Part shown: positions 6,261 through 11,320 of the stretch, piece by piece
Layout: every line of letters starts with the position of its first letter
Position numbering within the stretch: the first letter of the stretch is position 1
Origin: a virus
DNA length: 28,721 bases
Virus record (IMG/VR): IMGVR_UViG_3300043774_000481
Location: 1 to 28,721 of that record
Strand: one strand, 5' to 3'
Made by a program: the position numbers and the translations under genes
The notes under the pieces: model-generated
The model's input: only the letters and a program-made list of their open reading frames with translations
The model's database searches: none
What the model was told of the DNA's origin: nothing

Positions 6261-6289
6261 AGTATAGCGGAGGGCACTGACAATTGCAA
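6261..6289 (-). promoter_or_regulatory. TGTCAG-class promoter
   Basis: Minus strand: -35 TTGCAA (6284-6289), TTGTCAG at 6277-6283, 10 nt, then -10 TATACT (6261-6266). The spacer is 17 bp. Confidence 0.65.
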
Positions 6290-6307
6290 TGCCCCCTCAC
6301 TAATTAT

Positions 6308-6478
6308 TCACTTAGAGGTTTTTACCATAGCTAAGCGTTGCTGACCATTAGACAAGCGAAGGGCAACTCTAGTTACCTTGTTAGACATTGGTGAGAACTT
6401 TACAATTCTACCTGTAACGCCTGTTTTGCTTGTAGTGAATAGATCACCAATTTGGTATGTGTATCCGTGTAGTGTCAT
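6308..6478 (-). CDS. small SH3-like beta protein, 56 aa
   Basis: The 56-residue product carries the pattern YQIGDLFTTSKTGVTGRIV, then a positively charged strand (KVTRVALRL). This matches the layout of the 54-aa protein encoded at 7088-7252 (YKVGDTFTSQKSKVTGII...). The two are paralogs and probably small SH3-like barrels. An AAAGGAAA ribosome site precedes the ATG. Such folds often bind nucleic acid or act as modulators, but no partner is evident. Confidence 0.65.
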   Translation of the reverse strand: MTLHGYTYQIGDLFTTSKTGVTGRIVKFSPMSNKVTRVALRLSNGQQRLAMVKTSK

Positions 6479-6514
6479 TTGTTTTCCTTTGTTTGTGGTG
6501 GTATTAAGTTGTGT

Positions 6515-6538
6515 GAGCAGTTTATCAACTTACTCAGG
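6515..6538 (-). repeat. 24-nt 3' hairpin element, copy 3
   Basis: Arms GAG and CTC around the GCAGTTTAT core. It lies 37 bp after the stop codon of the 140-aa gene. Confidence 0.55.
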
Positions 6539-6575
6539 TTGTTAGTAGTATCAGGGCGTTTGCTTGCCCATCTAG

Positions 6576-6998
6576 TTAGAGATAACGAGCAACCGCATTG
6601 TATGTAGAAGTATTAACTACTTCCTCATCTGTCATCTTGAGGATACGAATAGCGTTAGACATTTCCTCTTTCTGCTCACGATAAGAGTGTTGATGGATTT
6701 CAACATAGTCCTTTTCAGGTTCTTTAGGAAAGTCCTCACCTAAAGTTTTGATGTCAAAATCAACATTGAGTGTTGAGTTCCAAGCACGATAGTTTGTTCT
6801 GATGTTCTCAGCATTTGAGAAACGGTCAATAGCCCACTTGCCAATTTCTTTTTGCCACTTCTCGTAAGCCTTCTTGTACTTTGTTTCATTAACTTCTTGA
6901 TTAGCATAGTCTTTTTCTAGTTCTGCTAATTTAGTTTCTAGTGCTTTGATAACTCTTGCCGTAGGTATCTTTACGCTAATTGCTTTTCCTCTTGCCAT
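6576..6998 (-). CDS. hypothetical coiled-coil protein, 140 aa
   Basis: The product is helical and charged. Residues about 15-60 read as a long coiled coil (KALETKLAELEKDYANQEVN) and are followed by KWQKEIGKWAIDRF. The C-terminal half is also helical. An AAAGGACA ribosome site precedes the ATG. It is probably read from the promoter at 7287-7315 together with the 54-aa gene upstream, with hairpin copy 4 between them. The family is unknown. Confidence 0.7.
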   Translation of the reverse strand: MARGKAISVKIPTARVIKALETKLAELEKDYANQEVNETKYKKAYEKWQKEIGKWAIDRFSNAENIRTNYRAWNSTLNVDFDIKTLGEDFPKEPEKDYVEIHQHSYREQKEEMSNAIRILKMTDEEVVNTSTYNAVARYL

Positions 6999-7044
6999 GT
7001 ATTTCTGTCCTTTGTTTGATGGTGGATTTTAGGGGGGGTGTGTT

Positions 7045-7068
7045 GAGCAGTTTTACATCATGCTCAGG
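7045..7068 (-). repeat. 24-nt 3' hairpin element, copy 4
   Basis: This copy has a fully paired 5-bp stem, GAGCA with TGCTC, around an 11-nt loop TGATGTAAAAC (minus strand: ...GTTTTACATCA...). It lies 19 bp after the stop codon of the gene at 7088-7252. A small TAGCC-TAGT-GGCTA palindrome sits between the two. Confidence 0.7.
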
Positions 7069-7087
7069 ATACTAGCCTAGTGGCTAA

Positions 7088-7252
7088 TTAGTTTGCTTTC
7101 CATGTTGTCCAGCGTGGTGAGCCATTGACATCTAACTTAACACGAACGGTGTTCTTGTCTGTTGGCTTGATTTCTGTGATGATACCTGTGACCTTTGACT
7201 TTTGTGAAGTGAAAGTGTCGCCTACCTTGTATGTTGCTACTGATACTGTCAT
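7088..7252 (-). CDS. small SH3-like beta protein, 54 aa
   Basis: Starts MTVSVATYKVGDTFTSQKS and continues KVTGIITEIKP. It is a paralog of the 56-aa protein at 6308-6478. A longer reading to 7318 exists, but the ATG at 7252 has a strong AAAGGAGA ribosome site and aligns with the start of its paralog. The TGTCAG-class promoter at 7287-7315 would lie inside the longer reading. The fold is probably an SH3-like barrel; the function is unknown. Confidence 0.7.
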   Translation of the reverse strand: MTVSVATYKVGDTFTSQKSKVTGIITEIKPTDKNTVRVKLDVNGSPRWTTWKAN

Positions 7253-7286
7253 TTGTTTCTCCTTTGTTGTTTTTGTTGATGTATTA

Positions 7287-7315
7287 AGTGTAACATTTCC
7301 TACTGACATTTTCAA
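7287..7315 (-). promoter_or_regulatory. TGTCAG-class promoter
   Basis: Minus strand: -35 TTGAAA (7310-7315), ATGTCAG at 7303-7309, 10 nt, -10 TACACT (7287-7292). The spacer is 17 bp. Confidence 0.6.
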
Positions 7316-7356
7316 CATTTATCTGAGATTTCTCACATTTTGAGACGCTCAGGGTA

Positions 7357-7372
7357 TGTGATTTATGTCACC
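7357..7372. promoter_or_regulatory. CRP/FNR-like palindrome
   Basis: TGTGA-TTTATG-TCACC, one mismatch. It lies 42 bp upstream of the -35 of the promoter at 7287-7315. Confidence 0.5.
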
Positions 7373-7442
7373 TTTTATGCCCCATGCCTGCACTCATAAG
7401 GATTATGAATAATAGGGTAATTGTGAATAGTTCCATTTGCCC

Positions 7443-8165
7443 TCATTTCTTTGTTGCTGAAAACACTATGTCGCTCTTTGAGTATACACACAATCCGCAA
7501 GAAACGCAAGCGCTTCCACTTTGTGAAATTAGGGGTATAGCCTTTAGGTTTTCAGGACACTTTGCTCCAGGCTTAGCAGTTAAAGCTTTCATGTCCGCTT
7601 GACCTATTGCAAAATTTTTGGCAAGGTATGCTAAACGAATACCCTCATTAGTTTTAAGTTCAATCCCAATTTCTTTATTCTCGCTATCTGTAGAATAGTA
7701 TAGAGATAGATTAGGGATGTTTTTTAGTATTATTGCGGCAGATCTAACTCTAGTGTATACCCAGAATTGAATGTCTGTATTATTAAGAATGACATATTGC
7801 CACGCTCTAGTGTACTTATCATTAAAGAAATCTCCGTCCCAGTGGATACGGAATAATAATTTAGCATTGCGCTTTACGCAGTCTTTTCTAAACTCTGCAA
7901 TCATGTTTTCTAATAGATCAACCATAGTGGGCTCATCTGCATTGCGTAGTAGTTCCCAGTTATGTAATAGGTTTTTCTTTACTCCAGGAAATAGTTTTTC
8001 TAACTTGCCAGCATAGCAGACACTTTCGCAAACGCTAGTAGCACCAGGGCAAGAATAGTCCCTCCCAGCAGGTAAACCAAAAGTGTTAGCAATCGTGGCT
8101 GTTTTGCCATTTGGGGATACCGCATTAGCAACCTTTCTATCTTTAGAGCGCAATAATTGGGTCAT
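7443..8165 (-). CDS. GP88-like phage protein with two cysteine clusters
   Basis: The 240-residue product contains NTFGLPAGRDYSCPGATSVC at about residues 27-46, with Cys39, Cys46 and Cys50. The motifs RIHWDGDFF and FWVYTRV come mid-protein, and CVSCGLC (Cys220, 223, 226) lies near the end. This matches the mycobacteriophage gene product 88 family as I remember it. The cysteines could bind a metal or an Fe-S cluster, but the activity is not established. A strong promoter at 8172-8200 sets the ATG as a leaderless start. The gene forms its own transcription unit. Confidence 0.75.
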   Translation of the reverse strand: MTQLLRSKDRKVANAVSPNGKTATIANTFGLPAGRDYSCPGATSVCESVCYAGKLEKLFPGVKKNLLHNWELLRNADEPTMVDLLENMIAEFRKDCVKRNAKLLFRIHWDGDFFNDKYTRAWQYVILNNTDIQFWVYTRVRSAAIILKNIPNLSLYYSTDSENKEIGIELKTNEGIRLAYLAKNFAIGQADMKALTAKPGAKCPENLKAIPLISQSGSACVSCGLCVYSKSDIVFSATKK

Positions 8166-8171
8166 GTAATA

Positions 8172-8200
8172 ATAATACCAATTTATGGGAAAAATGTCAA
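8172..8200 (-). promoter_or_regulatory. consensus promoter giving a leaderless mRNA
   Basis: TTGACA (8195-8200), a 17-bp spacer ending in TGG, TATTAT (8172-8177), 6 nt, then ATG at 8165. This is the most canonical promoter in the window. Confidence 0.75.
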
Positions 8201-8212
8201 CTATCTTAATTG

Positions 8213-8226
8213 TGTCCCAAATGTCC
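8213..8226 (+). repeat. TGTCC-N4-TGTCC direct repeat
   Basis: TGTCC at 8213 and 8222, 9 bp apart, followed by TTCCTCGGG as at 1219-1250. Confidence 0.4.
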
Positions 8227-8243
8227 GAATTTCCTCGGGCTTA

Positions 8244-8477
8244 CTAATCTAAATAAACATACCAATCAACAACTTCATTAAAGGCAAACTGTACAACTTC
8301 TTTTTCACCAAAGTCATTTACAATTTGAATGTCATAGTTATCTCCCGTTGAATCACTTTCAATAAATAACACTTCTACGATCTCATCGTTATAAGAAATG
8401 AAATCACCAATTTCTAGTGCGTCAACTGTTAGTACATCAGCTTTTATAAGTTCCACGTTCATTATTGTAGCAGCCAT
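8244..8477 (-). CDS. hypothetical beta-rich protein, 77 aa
   Basis: The product holds ALEIGDFISYNDEIVEVLFI, a pattern of strands typical of small SH3- or OB-like barrels, and ends DWYVYLD. It is the last gene of a six-gene leftward operon and starts directly after the stop of its upstream neighbour. The function is unknown. Confidence 0.65.
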   Translation of the reverse strand: MAATIMNVELIKADVLTVDALEIGDFISYNDEIVEVLFIESDSTGDNYDIQIVNDFGEKEVVQFAFNEVVDWYVYLD

Positions 8478-8753
8478 TTATTCATCTACCTCTGGAAGCC
8501 AAAACTCTAAGTGGTGTTGTTCAATAATTGCATTTGCTGGGGCGTGACTCATGCCTTTATAGAATACGCCTTCAGGCATAGCAATAAATCTCTCATAGTC
8601 CTCATCATAGTATGCGTCAATAGCATCTATGCAAGGCTGCACCATGCTAAGCGGTACTGGTGGATAGTGATTACCCTGTAAGTGATAACCAATTGCTTGC
8701 TCAAGGCTTATGTCAATGTTTTCTGCTAAGTCAATTGCTGTACTACTTCCCAT
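8478..8753 (-). CDS. hypothetical protein, 91 aa
   Basis: An acidic helical product that begins MGSSTAIDLAENIDISLEQA and ends LEFWLPEVDE. Its ATG directly follows the upstream stop codon. The family is not recognised. Its position in a run of stop-start-linked genes supports it as real. Confidence 0.65.
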   Translation of the reverse strand: MGSSTAIDLAENIDISLEQAIGYHLQGNHYPPVPLSMVQPCIDAIDAYYDEDYERFIAMPEGVFYKGMSHAPANAIIEQHHLEFWLPEVDE

Positions 8754-8885
8754 TTATTTACCTTCCCAATCTTCAATCACTCCGCTAACTGCATCTTCAA
8801 GGTCTGCATTAAACAAATCTATCTCATCTGCGCTTAGTGTGCCAATAAAACTATTTATCTTCCAAAGCATAGCATCTGTATCCAT
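8754..8885 (-). CDS. acidic hypothetical protein, 43 aa
   Basis: A 43-residue acidic helical product (MDTDAMLWKI...VIEDWEGK). Its ATG overlaps the upstream stop as TAATG and it is followed directly by the next gene. The function is unknown. Confidence 0.6.
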   Translation of the reverse strand: MDTDAMLWKINSFIGTLSADEIDLFNADLEDAVSGVIEDWEGK

Positions 8886-9094
8886 TATTTAACACTTACC
8901 TCTCCATCACGAAAAAAGATTTTAGTAAACATTTTTCCATTAGGGTCTGATAAGTTATAGGTTGCGTGTTCAAGAGCATCGCCATGGTCTACGCATTTAT
9001 TCCAAGCATCTACTATTTCAAGCATGTCTGCACTTCGCAGGGTATGTATAAGTGTTCCGTCATAAGAAGTAGTAAGTGAGTAATTGTATTCCAT
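8885..9094 (-). CDS. hypothetical protein, 69 aa
   Basis: The product begins MEYNYSLTTSYDGTLIHTLR and ends MFTKIFFRDGEVSVK, a mixed alpha/beta sequence. The ATG at 9094 is preferred over a longer reading because it overlaps the upstream stop as TAATG, in step with the rest of the operon. The family is unknown. Confidence 0.65.
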   Translation of the reverse strand: MEYNYSLTTSYDGTLIHTLRSADMLEIVDAWNKCVDHGDALEHATYNLSDPNGKMFTKIFFRDGEVSVK

Positions 9095-9225
9095 TATTCT
9101 GTCCAATCTAAGGTAAGTTCTGAGTCTAACATGTTTAGGTAGTTCTTGTCCATTCCGCAATCAAAGCAACGAAAGCCATCTAAGGCTTCATTTTCGTTAC
9201 AATCAACACAGGTATTATCGTTCAT
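9094..9225 (-). CDS. zinc-ribbon protein, 43 aa
   Basis: The 43-residue product carries CVDC and CFDC 11 residues apart (MNDNTCVDCN...FRCFDCGMD), a compact zinc ribbon, and then an acidic tail ending LDWTE. It is coupled at both ends by TAATG overlaps. This strongly supports a gene too short for routine calling. Confidence 0.7.
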   Translation of the reverse strand: MNDNTCVDCNENEALDGFRCFDCGMDKNYLNMLDSELTLDWTE

Positions 9226-9434
9226 TATTCACCAACCTTTACTGCAACAGTAGCATAGCGGTCTGACAAATACGAAGGGGTCTTTACTTGAATTAAATAC
9301 GCTTCAGTTTCATTACCATAGAAAATCTCTGGTCGTTTTTCTGCATGTACAATTTCACCCTCAAAGTTACGATTTTTGGAGCGATAGTTTTTTCCTATTA
9401 GTAGGTTTTCTATTGTGTATAGTTTAGTGGCCAT
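9225..9434 (-). CDS. small beta-rich protein, 69 aa
   Basis: The product begins MATKLYTIENLLIGKNYRSK, and FEGEIVHAEKR and a C-terminal strand TVAVKVGE follow. The layout resembles the SH3-like proteins at 6308 and 7088, though more distantly. GTG at 9443 is an upstream alternative; ATG at 9434 has an AGAGGTG ribosome site. It is the first gene of the operon driven by the promoter at 9480-9508. Confidence 0.65.
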   Translation of the reverse strand: MATKLYTIENLLIGKNYRSKNRNFEGEIVHAEKRPEIFYGNETEAYLIQVKTPSYLSDRYATVAVKVGE

Positions 9435-9479
9435 TAGTGGCACCTCTTTCTTTTTGTTTAATTAACTTATTACTCTGTA

Positions 9480-9508
9480 ATCCTATCATTTTTGGCTGAC
9501 AAAAGCAA
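9480..9508 (-). promoter_or_regulatory. TGTCAG-class promoter
   Basis: Minus strand: -35 TTGCTT (9503-9508), TTGTCAG at 9496-9502, 10 nt, -10 TAGGAT (9480-9485). Confidence 0.65.
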
Positions 9509-9529
9509 ATCCATTTAGGGGTTTTGCGG

Positions 9530-9545
9530 TGTGTTTTTAATCACA
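9530..9545. promoter_or_regulatory. CRP/FNR-like palindrome
   Basis: TGTGT-TTTTAA-TCACA, one mismatch. It lies 21 bp upstream of the -35 at 9503-9508. Confidence 0.5.
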
Positions 9546-9555
9546 CTTAATAGCC

Positions 9556-9564
9556 TGTGGATAA
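9556..9564 (-). promoter_or_regulatory. isolated DnaA box
   Basis: A perfect TTATCCACA on the minus strand. It lies between a CRP-like site and a CTCGGG box, far from the cluster near 460. Confidence 0.35.
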
Positions 9565-9569
9565 CTTTT

Positions 9570-9582
9570 CCCGAGCTTTTTT
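9570..9582 (-). promoter_or_regulatory. A-tract/CTCGGG box
   Basis: A6-GCTCGGG on the minus strand, between hairpin copy 5 and the CRP-like site at 9530. Confidence 0.4.
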
Positions 9583-9595
9583 ACTTGAAAAGATC

Positions 9596-9619
9596 AAGCA
9601 GTTTTAAAACTTGCTTAGG
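9596..9619 (-). repeat. 24-nt 3' hairpin element, copy 5
   Basis: The arms AAGCA and TGCTT pair fully, a compensated change from GAGCA/TGCTC. It lies 10 bp after the stop codon of the gene at 9630. Confidence 0.7.
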
Positions 9620-9629
9620 TTTTTTATTT

Positions 9630-9824
9630 TTATTTTAGTGTTGCAAGAAATTCTTGACTGTCAATGCAAGCATCATAGAATTTGCTTTCATCAAATCTAG
9701 GATTGTCAGAAGCAAACCATTCGCTAAATTCAAAAACTAATTCATCAAAATCATTTTTGTCAATTACATCAACAAAATTATTTAGAATTCTTGCAGTTTC
9801 AACATAGTCTTTACGTGTCATCAT
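9630..9824 (-). CDS. hypothetical helical protein, 64 aa
   Basis: The product begins MMTRKDYVETARILNNF and has NPRFDESKFYDAC near the end. This resembles a widespread small phage protein with the MTRKDY...RFD...F pattern, but no function is known to me. Its ATG directly follows the upstream stop codon. Hairpin copy 5 follows its stop, so it ends a three-gene unit. Confidence 0.7.
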   Translation of the reverse strand: MMTRKDYVETARILNNFVDVIDKNDFDELVFEFSEWFASDNPRFDESKFYDACIDSQEFLATLK

Positions 9825-10031
9825 TTATTCTGCCACCTTTAGAATTGCGTAGGACCCATTTTCATTTATGCGTTCAATTTCAGGCTCTAAGAAAGGTACT
9901 AGCATTTCTTTTAGCATAGATTCAAGCATTACGATTTGCATTTTATCAGGAAGTGAAAGCAAGCGAATGCCTATTGGGTGATTCTCGTCAACCTCAGTTA
10001 CGAATTTTAGAGAGTGTTCAATTTTTACCAT
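9825..10031 (-). CDS. hypothetical protein, 68 aa
   Basis: A 68-residue product with a helical centre (LPDKMQIVMLESMLKEMLVP) and a C-terminal strand (GSYAILKVAE). Its start overlaps the upstream stop as TAATG. The family is not recognised. Confidence 0.65.
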   Translation of the reverse strand: MVKIEHSLKFVTEVDENHPIGIRLLSLPDKMQIVMLESMLKEMLVPFLEPEIERINENGSYAILKVAE

Positions 10032-10216
10032 TAGATAGAAGCCTTTCCTCTAAGTGTTCCACGAACGCCCAATGCGTCACATGAGATTTTTACAGCAACG
10101 CCAACAGGTAGAGTGTTTGGATACTGTGAAATAAATTGAGCAACCGCACCTTTGCTAGGCATAGCGATTTTTTTTGTTGAACCTGAAAAGGTTTCTAGTG
10201 TTACAGTGTAAGTCAT
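10031..10216 (-). CDS. hypothetical protein, 61 aa
   Basis: The product begins MTYTVTLETFSGSTKKIAMP and ends GVRGTLRGKASI. It is basic, with a beta-hairpin followed by a helix. A GAAAGGAAG ribosome site precedes the ATG. It is the first gene of the three-gene unit driven by the two stacked promoters at 10250-10278 and 10368-10396. The function is unknown. Confidence 0.65.
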   Translation of the reverse strand: MTYTVTLETFSGSTKKIAMPSKGAVAQFISQYPNTLPVGVAVKISCDALGVRGTLRGKASI

Positions 10217-10249
10217 TCTTTGACTTCCTTTCGTTAGTTTGATAAGACT

Positions 10250-10278
10250 ATCCTATCAGAGGGGTCTGACAAATTAGG
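10250..10278 (-). promoter_or_regulatory. TGTCAG-class promoter
   Basis: TTGTCAG at 10266-10272, 10 nt, -10 TAGGAT at 10250-10255. The -35 hexamer (CCTAAT) is poor, so an activator may be needed. Confidence 0.5.
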
Positions 10279-10299
10279 GTATTTATTCGCTAGGCTCAC

Positions 10300-10315
10300 T
10301 GTGATACTGGTCACA
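10300..10315. promoter_or_regulatory. CRP/FNR-like palindrome, perfect
   Basis: TGTGA-TACTGG-TCACA, a perfect match to the TGTGA-N6-TCACA consensus. Confidence 0.6.
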
Positions 10316-10367
10316 TTTATTTGCTAGGCTCATTACCTAATCTGTCCTTATTTATTTGTATAAGAGA

Positions 10368-10396
10368 ATACTACACCATAAAGTTCAAAAAGTCAA
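10368..10396 (-). promoter_or_regulatory. leftward promoter PL
   Basis: TTGACT (10391-10396), 17 bp, TAGTAT (10368-10373) on the minus strand. The sequence around it matches the rightward promoter at 10938-10966, including TTGACTTTT and the CTCYTATA string after the -10. Confidence 0.65.
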
Positions 10397-10417
10397 GACG
10401 ACACGCCGTATCTTAAA

Positions 10418-10433
10418 TGTGTTTTACATCACA
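10418..10433. promoter_or_regulatory. CRP/FNR-like palindrome
   Basis: TGTGT-TTTACA-TCACA. On the minus strand it reads TGTGATGTAAAACACA, nearly identical to the site at 11001-11016. Confidence 0.55.
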
Positions 10434-10437
10434 GCTG

Positions 10438-10450
10438 CCCGAGTTTTTTT
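10438..10450 (-). promoter_or_regulatory. A-tract/CTCGGG box
   Basis: A7-CTCGGG on the minus strand, 4 bp before the CRP-like site at 10418-10433. It overlaps the end of the small membrane-peptide gene. Confidence 0.4.
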
Positions 10451-10520
10451 ATTCAGTAGATTGCGTATTAAGAATTTCAATAACACCAAATAAAATAAGT
10501 AACATCATTACAACTAACAA
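10449..10520 (-). CDS. 23-aa membrane peptide
   Basis: The frame encodes a tiny hydrophobic peptide ending FGVIEILNTQSTE. The likely start is TTG at 10520, with GGGAG 7 nt upstream; an ATG at 10508 would give a shorter product. It starts one base after the stop of the 32-aa zinc-ribbon gene. A similar 19-aa peptide follows the paralogous gene set at 11248 on the other strand. Confidence 0.4.
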   Translation of the reverse strand: MLVVMMLLILFGVIEILNTQSTE

Positions 10521-10521
10521 T

Positions 10522-10620
10522 TTATTTCTCCCAACATTTTGGACAAGTAATTACATCATCTATTTCAAAATAAATGCTAGACATTTTATCATTACACAAT
10601 TTACAATTAAGAGTTATCAT
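10522..10620 (-). CDS. 32-aa zinc-ribbon protein, left copy
   Basis: The 32-residue product holds CKLC and CPKC (MITLNCKLCNDKMSS...DDVITCPKCWEK). It is a close paralog of the 32-aa protein at 11457-11555 (MITLSCRLCDTKMSS...CPKCWDN), read in the opposite direction. It overlaps the upstream gene as TAATG. This is a minimal zinc ribbon with an unknown partner. Confidence 0.75.
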   Translation of the reverse strand: MITLNCKLCNDKMSSIYFEIDDVITCPKCWEK

Positions 10621-10748
10621 TAGTTATTCTCCATTTCTTTAGAAGCGTTAATCGCTTCACGAATCCATGGATACTTAGCCATTTGAATTTCATGGTTGAT
10701 TTTGTATTGAGCCTGTTGCTCATTTCTGAATTGTTCTAATGTAGTCAT
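10620..10748 (-). CDS. 42-aa helical protein, left copy
   Basis: The 42-residue helical product starts MTTLEQFRNEQQAQYKI. It is a paralog of the product at 11099, which starts MNTLERIRKEQQERYAI. An AGAAAGGTGG ribosome site precedes the ATG. It is the first gene of a three-gene leftward unit driven by the promoter at 10796-10824. The function is unknown. Confidence 0.7.
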   Translation of the reverse strand: MTTLEQFRNEQQAQYKINHEIQMAKYPWIREAINASKEMENN

Positions 10749-10795
10749 TTGAGACCACCTTTCTTTAGGTTATACTTTAACCTTCTATACCTAGA

Positions 10796-10824
10796 AGTCT
10801 AACATAGACCACTGACAAATTGGG
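10796..10824 (-). promoter_or_regulatory. TGTCAG-class promoter
   Basis: TTGTCAG at 10812-10818, 10 nt, -10 TAGACT at 10796-10801. The -35 (CCCAAT) is weak. Confidence 0.5.
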
Positions 10825-10835
10825 GGGTATAATTC

Positions 10836-10849
10836 GGACATTCTAGACA
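10836..10849 (-). repeat. TGTCC-like direct repeat
   Basis: GGACA at 10836 and AGACA at 10845, 9 bp apart, in the divergent control region. Confidence 0.35.
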
Positions 10850-10850
10850 T

Positions 10851-10866
10851 TGTGACGTAGAACACA
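10851..10866. promoter_or_regulatory. CRP/FNR-like palindrome
   Basis: TGTGA-CGTAGA-ACACA, directly abutting the next site with no gap. Confidence 0.5.
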
Positions 10867-10882
10867 TGTGAGGTAGGTCACA
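10867..10882. promoter_or_regulatory. CRP/FNR-like palindrome, perfect
   Basis: TGTGA-GGTAGG-TCACA, a perfect match. With its neighbour it forms a 32-bp tandem. Confidence 0.6.
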
Positions 10883-10883
10883 A

Positions 10884-10895
10884 AAATAGCTCGGG
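10884..10895 (+). promoter_or_regulatory. A-tract/CTCGGG box
   Basis: AAAATAGCTCGGG-like box on the plus strand, 5 bp before the CRP-like site at 10901. Confidence 0.4.
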
Positions 10896-10900
10896 CTGGA

Positions 10901-10916
10901 TGTGGCGCATATCACA
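10901..10916. promoter_or_regulatory. CRP/FNR-like palindrome
   Basis: TGTGG-CGCATA-TCACA, one mismatch, 21 bp upstream of the rightward -35. Confidence 0.5.
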
Positions 10917-10937
10917 CCAGACACGCCGTGCTAGGAC

Positions 10938-10966
10938 TTGACTTTTGGGGCGGTATATGTTAGGAT
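10938..10966 (+). promoter_or_regulatory. rightward promoter PR
   Basis: TTGACT (10938-10943), 17 bp, TAGGAT (10961-10966), then ACTCCTATAACAA. It is an inverted copy of PL at 10368-10396. Confidence 0.7.
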
Positions 10967-11000
10967 ACTCCTATAACAATTAAATAACAGGGTAAGTAGA

Positions 11001-11016
11001 TGTGATGCAAAACACA
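11001..11016. promoter_or_regulatory. CRP/FNR-like palindrome
   Basis: TGTGA-TGCAAA-ACACA, between the two rightward promoters, 21 bp before the second -35. Confidence 0.55.
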
Positions 11017-11037
11017 CAGACACAAGCCTAAATAGAG

Positions 11038-11066
11038 TTGAAAATGTCAGCCCTATAGTATAGGAT
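11038..11066 (+). promoter_or_regulatory. rightward TGTCAG-class promoter
   Basis: TTGAAA (11038-11043), ATGTCAG at 11044-11050, 10 nt, TAGGAT (11061-11066), then ACTACTATACAAA. The -10 and its downstream string repeat those of PR. Confidence 0.7.
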
Positions 11067-11098
11067 ACTACTATACAAACTAAAGAAAGGTGTTCACA

Positions 11099-11245
11099 AT
11101 GAATACACTAGAAAGAATAAGAAAAGAACAACAAGAACGCTATGCAATACAGCGTGAGAAAGATAAGGCCAAGATTGAGGCTATGTTCTCTCTTGGTTCA
11201 CAACCTCTCAATAACGATTACCTGCTAGGAAAGGTAGAGAACTAA
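11099..11245 (+). CDS. 48-aa helical protein, right copy
   Basis: The 48-residue product starts MNTLERIRKEQQERYAIQRE and is mostly charged helix. It is a paralog of the leftward 42-aa protein at 10620. An AAAGGTG ribosome site precedes the ATG. It is the first of six short rightward genes under PR and the second rightward promoter. First genes behind strong divergent promoters are often early host-takeover or regulatory genes, but nothing here proves that. Confidence 0.7.
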   Translation: MNTLERIRKEQQERYAIQREKDKAKIEAMFSLGSQPLNNDYLLGKVEN

Positions 11246-11247
11246 TT

Positions 11248-11307
11248 ATGGAACTACTACTACTAGCATTCATTGCTTTATTCGCTACTATTTGCGCTAC
11301 TAACTAA
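11248..11307 (+). CDS. 19-aa hydrophobic peptide
   Basis: An ATG 2 nt after the previous stop opens a 19-residue, almost wholly hydrophobic peptide (MELLLLAFIALFATICATN). It would span the membrane once. It has no clear ribosome site of its own, so coupling is likely. It resembles in place and character the membrane peptide at 10449. Confidence 0.4.
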   Translation: MELLLLAFIALFATICATN

Positions 11308-11320
11308 GGAGAATTATTAA

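Larger units (their letters stand above)
10217..10448. promoter_or_regulatory. leftward control region
   Basis: No gene is seen here. In leftward order the stretch holds the A7-ACTCGGG box, a CRP-like site (10418-10433), a sigma70-type promoter (10368-10396), a second CRP-like site (10300-10315) and a TGTCAG-class promoter (10250-10278). The same order appears rightward at 10884-11066. Confidence 0.65.

Noticed and set aside
7384-7602. 72-aa rightward frame
   Set aside because: Mostly antisense to the end of the GP88-like gene; no promoter or ribosome site.
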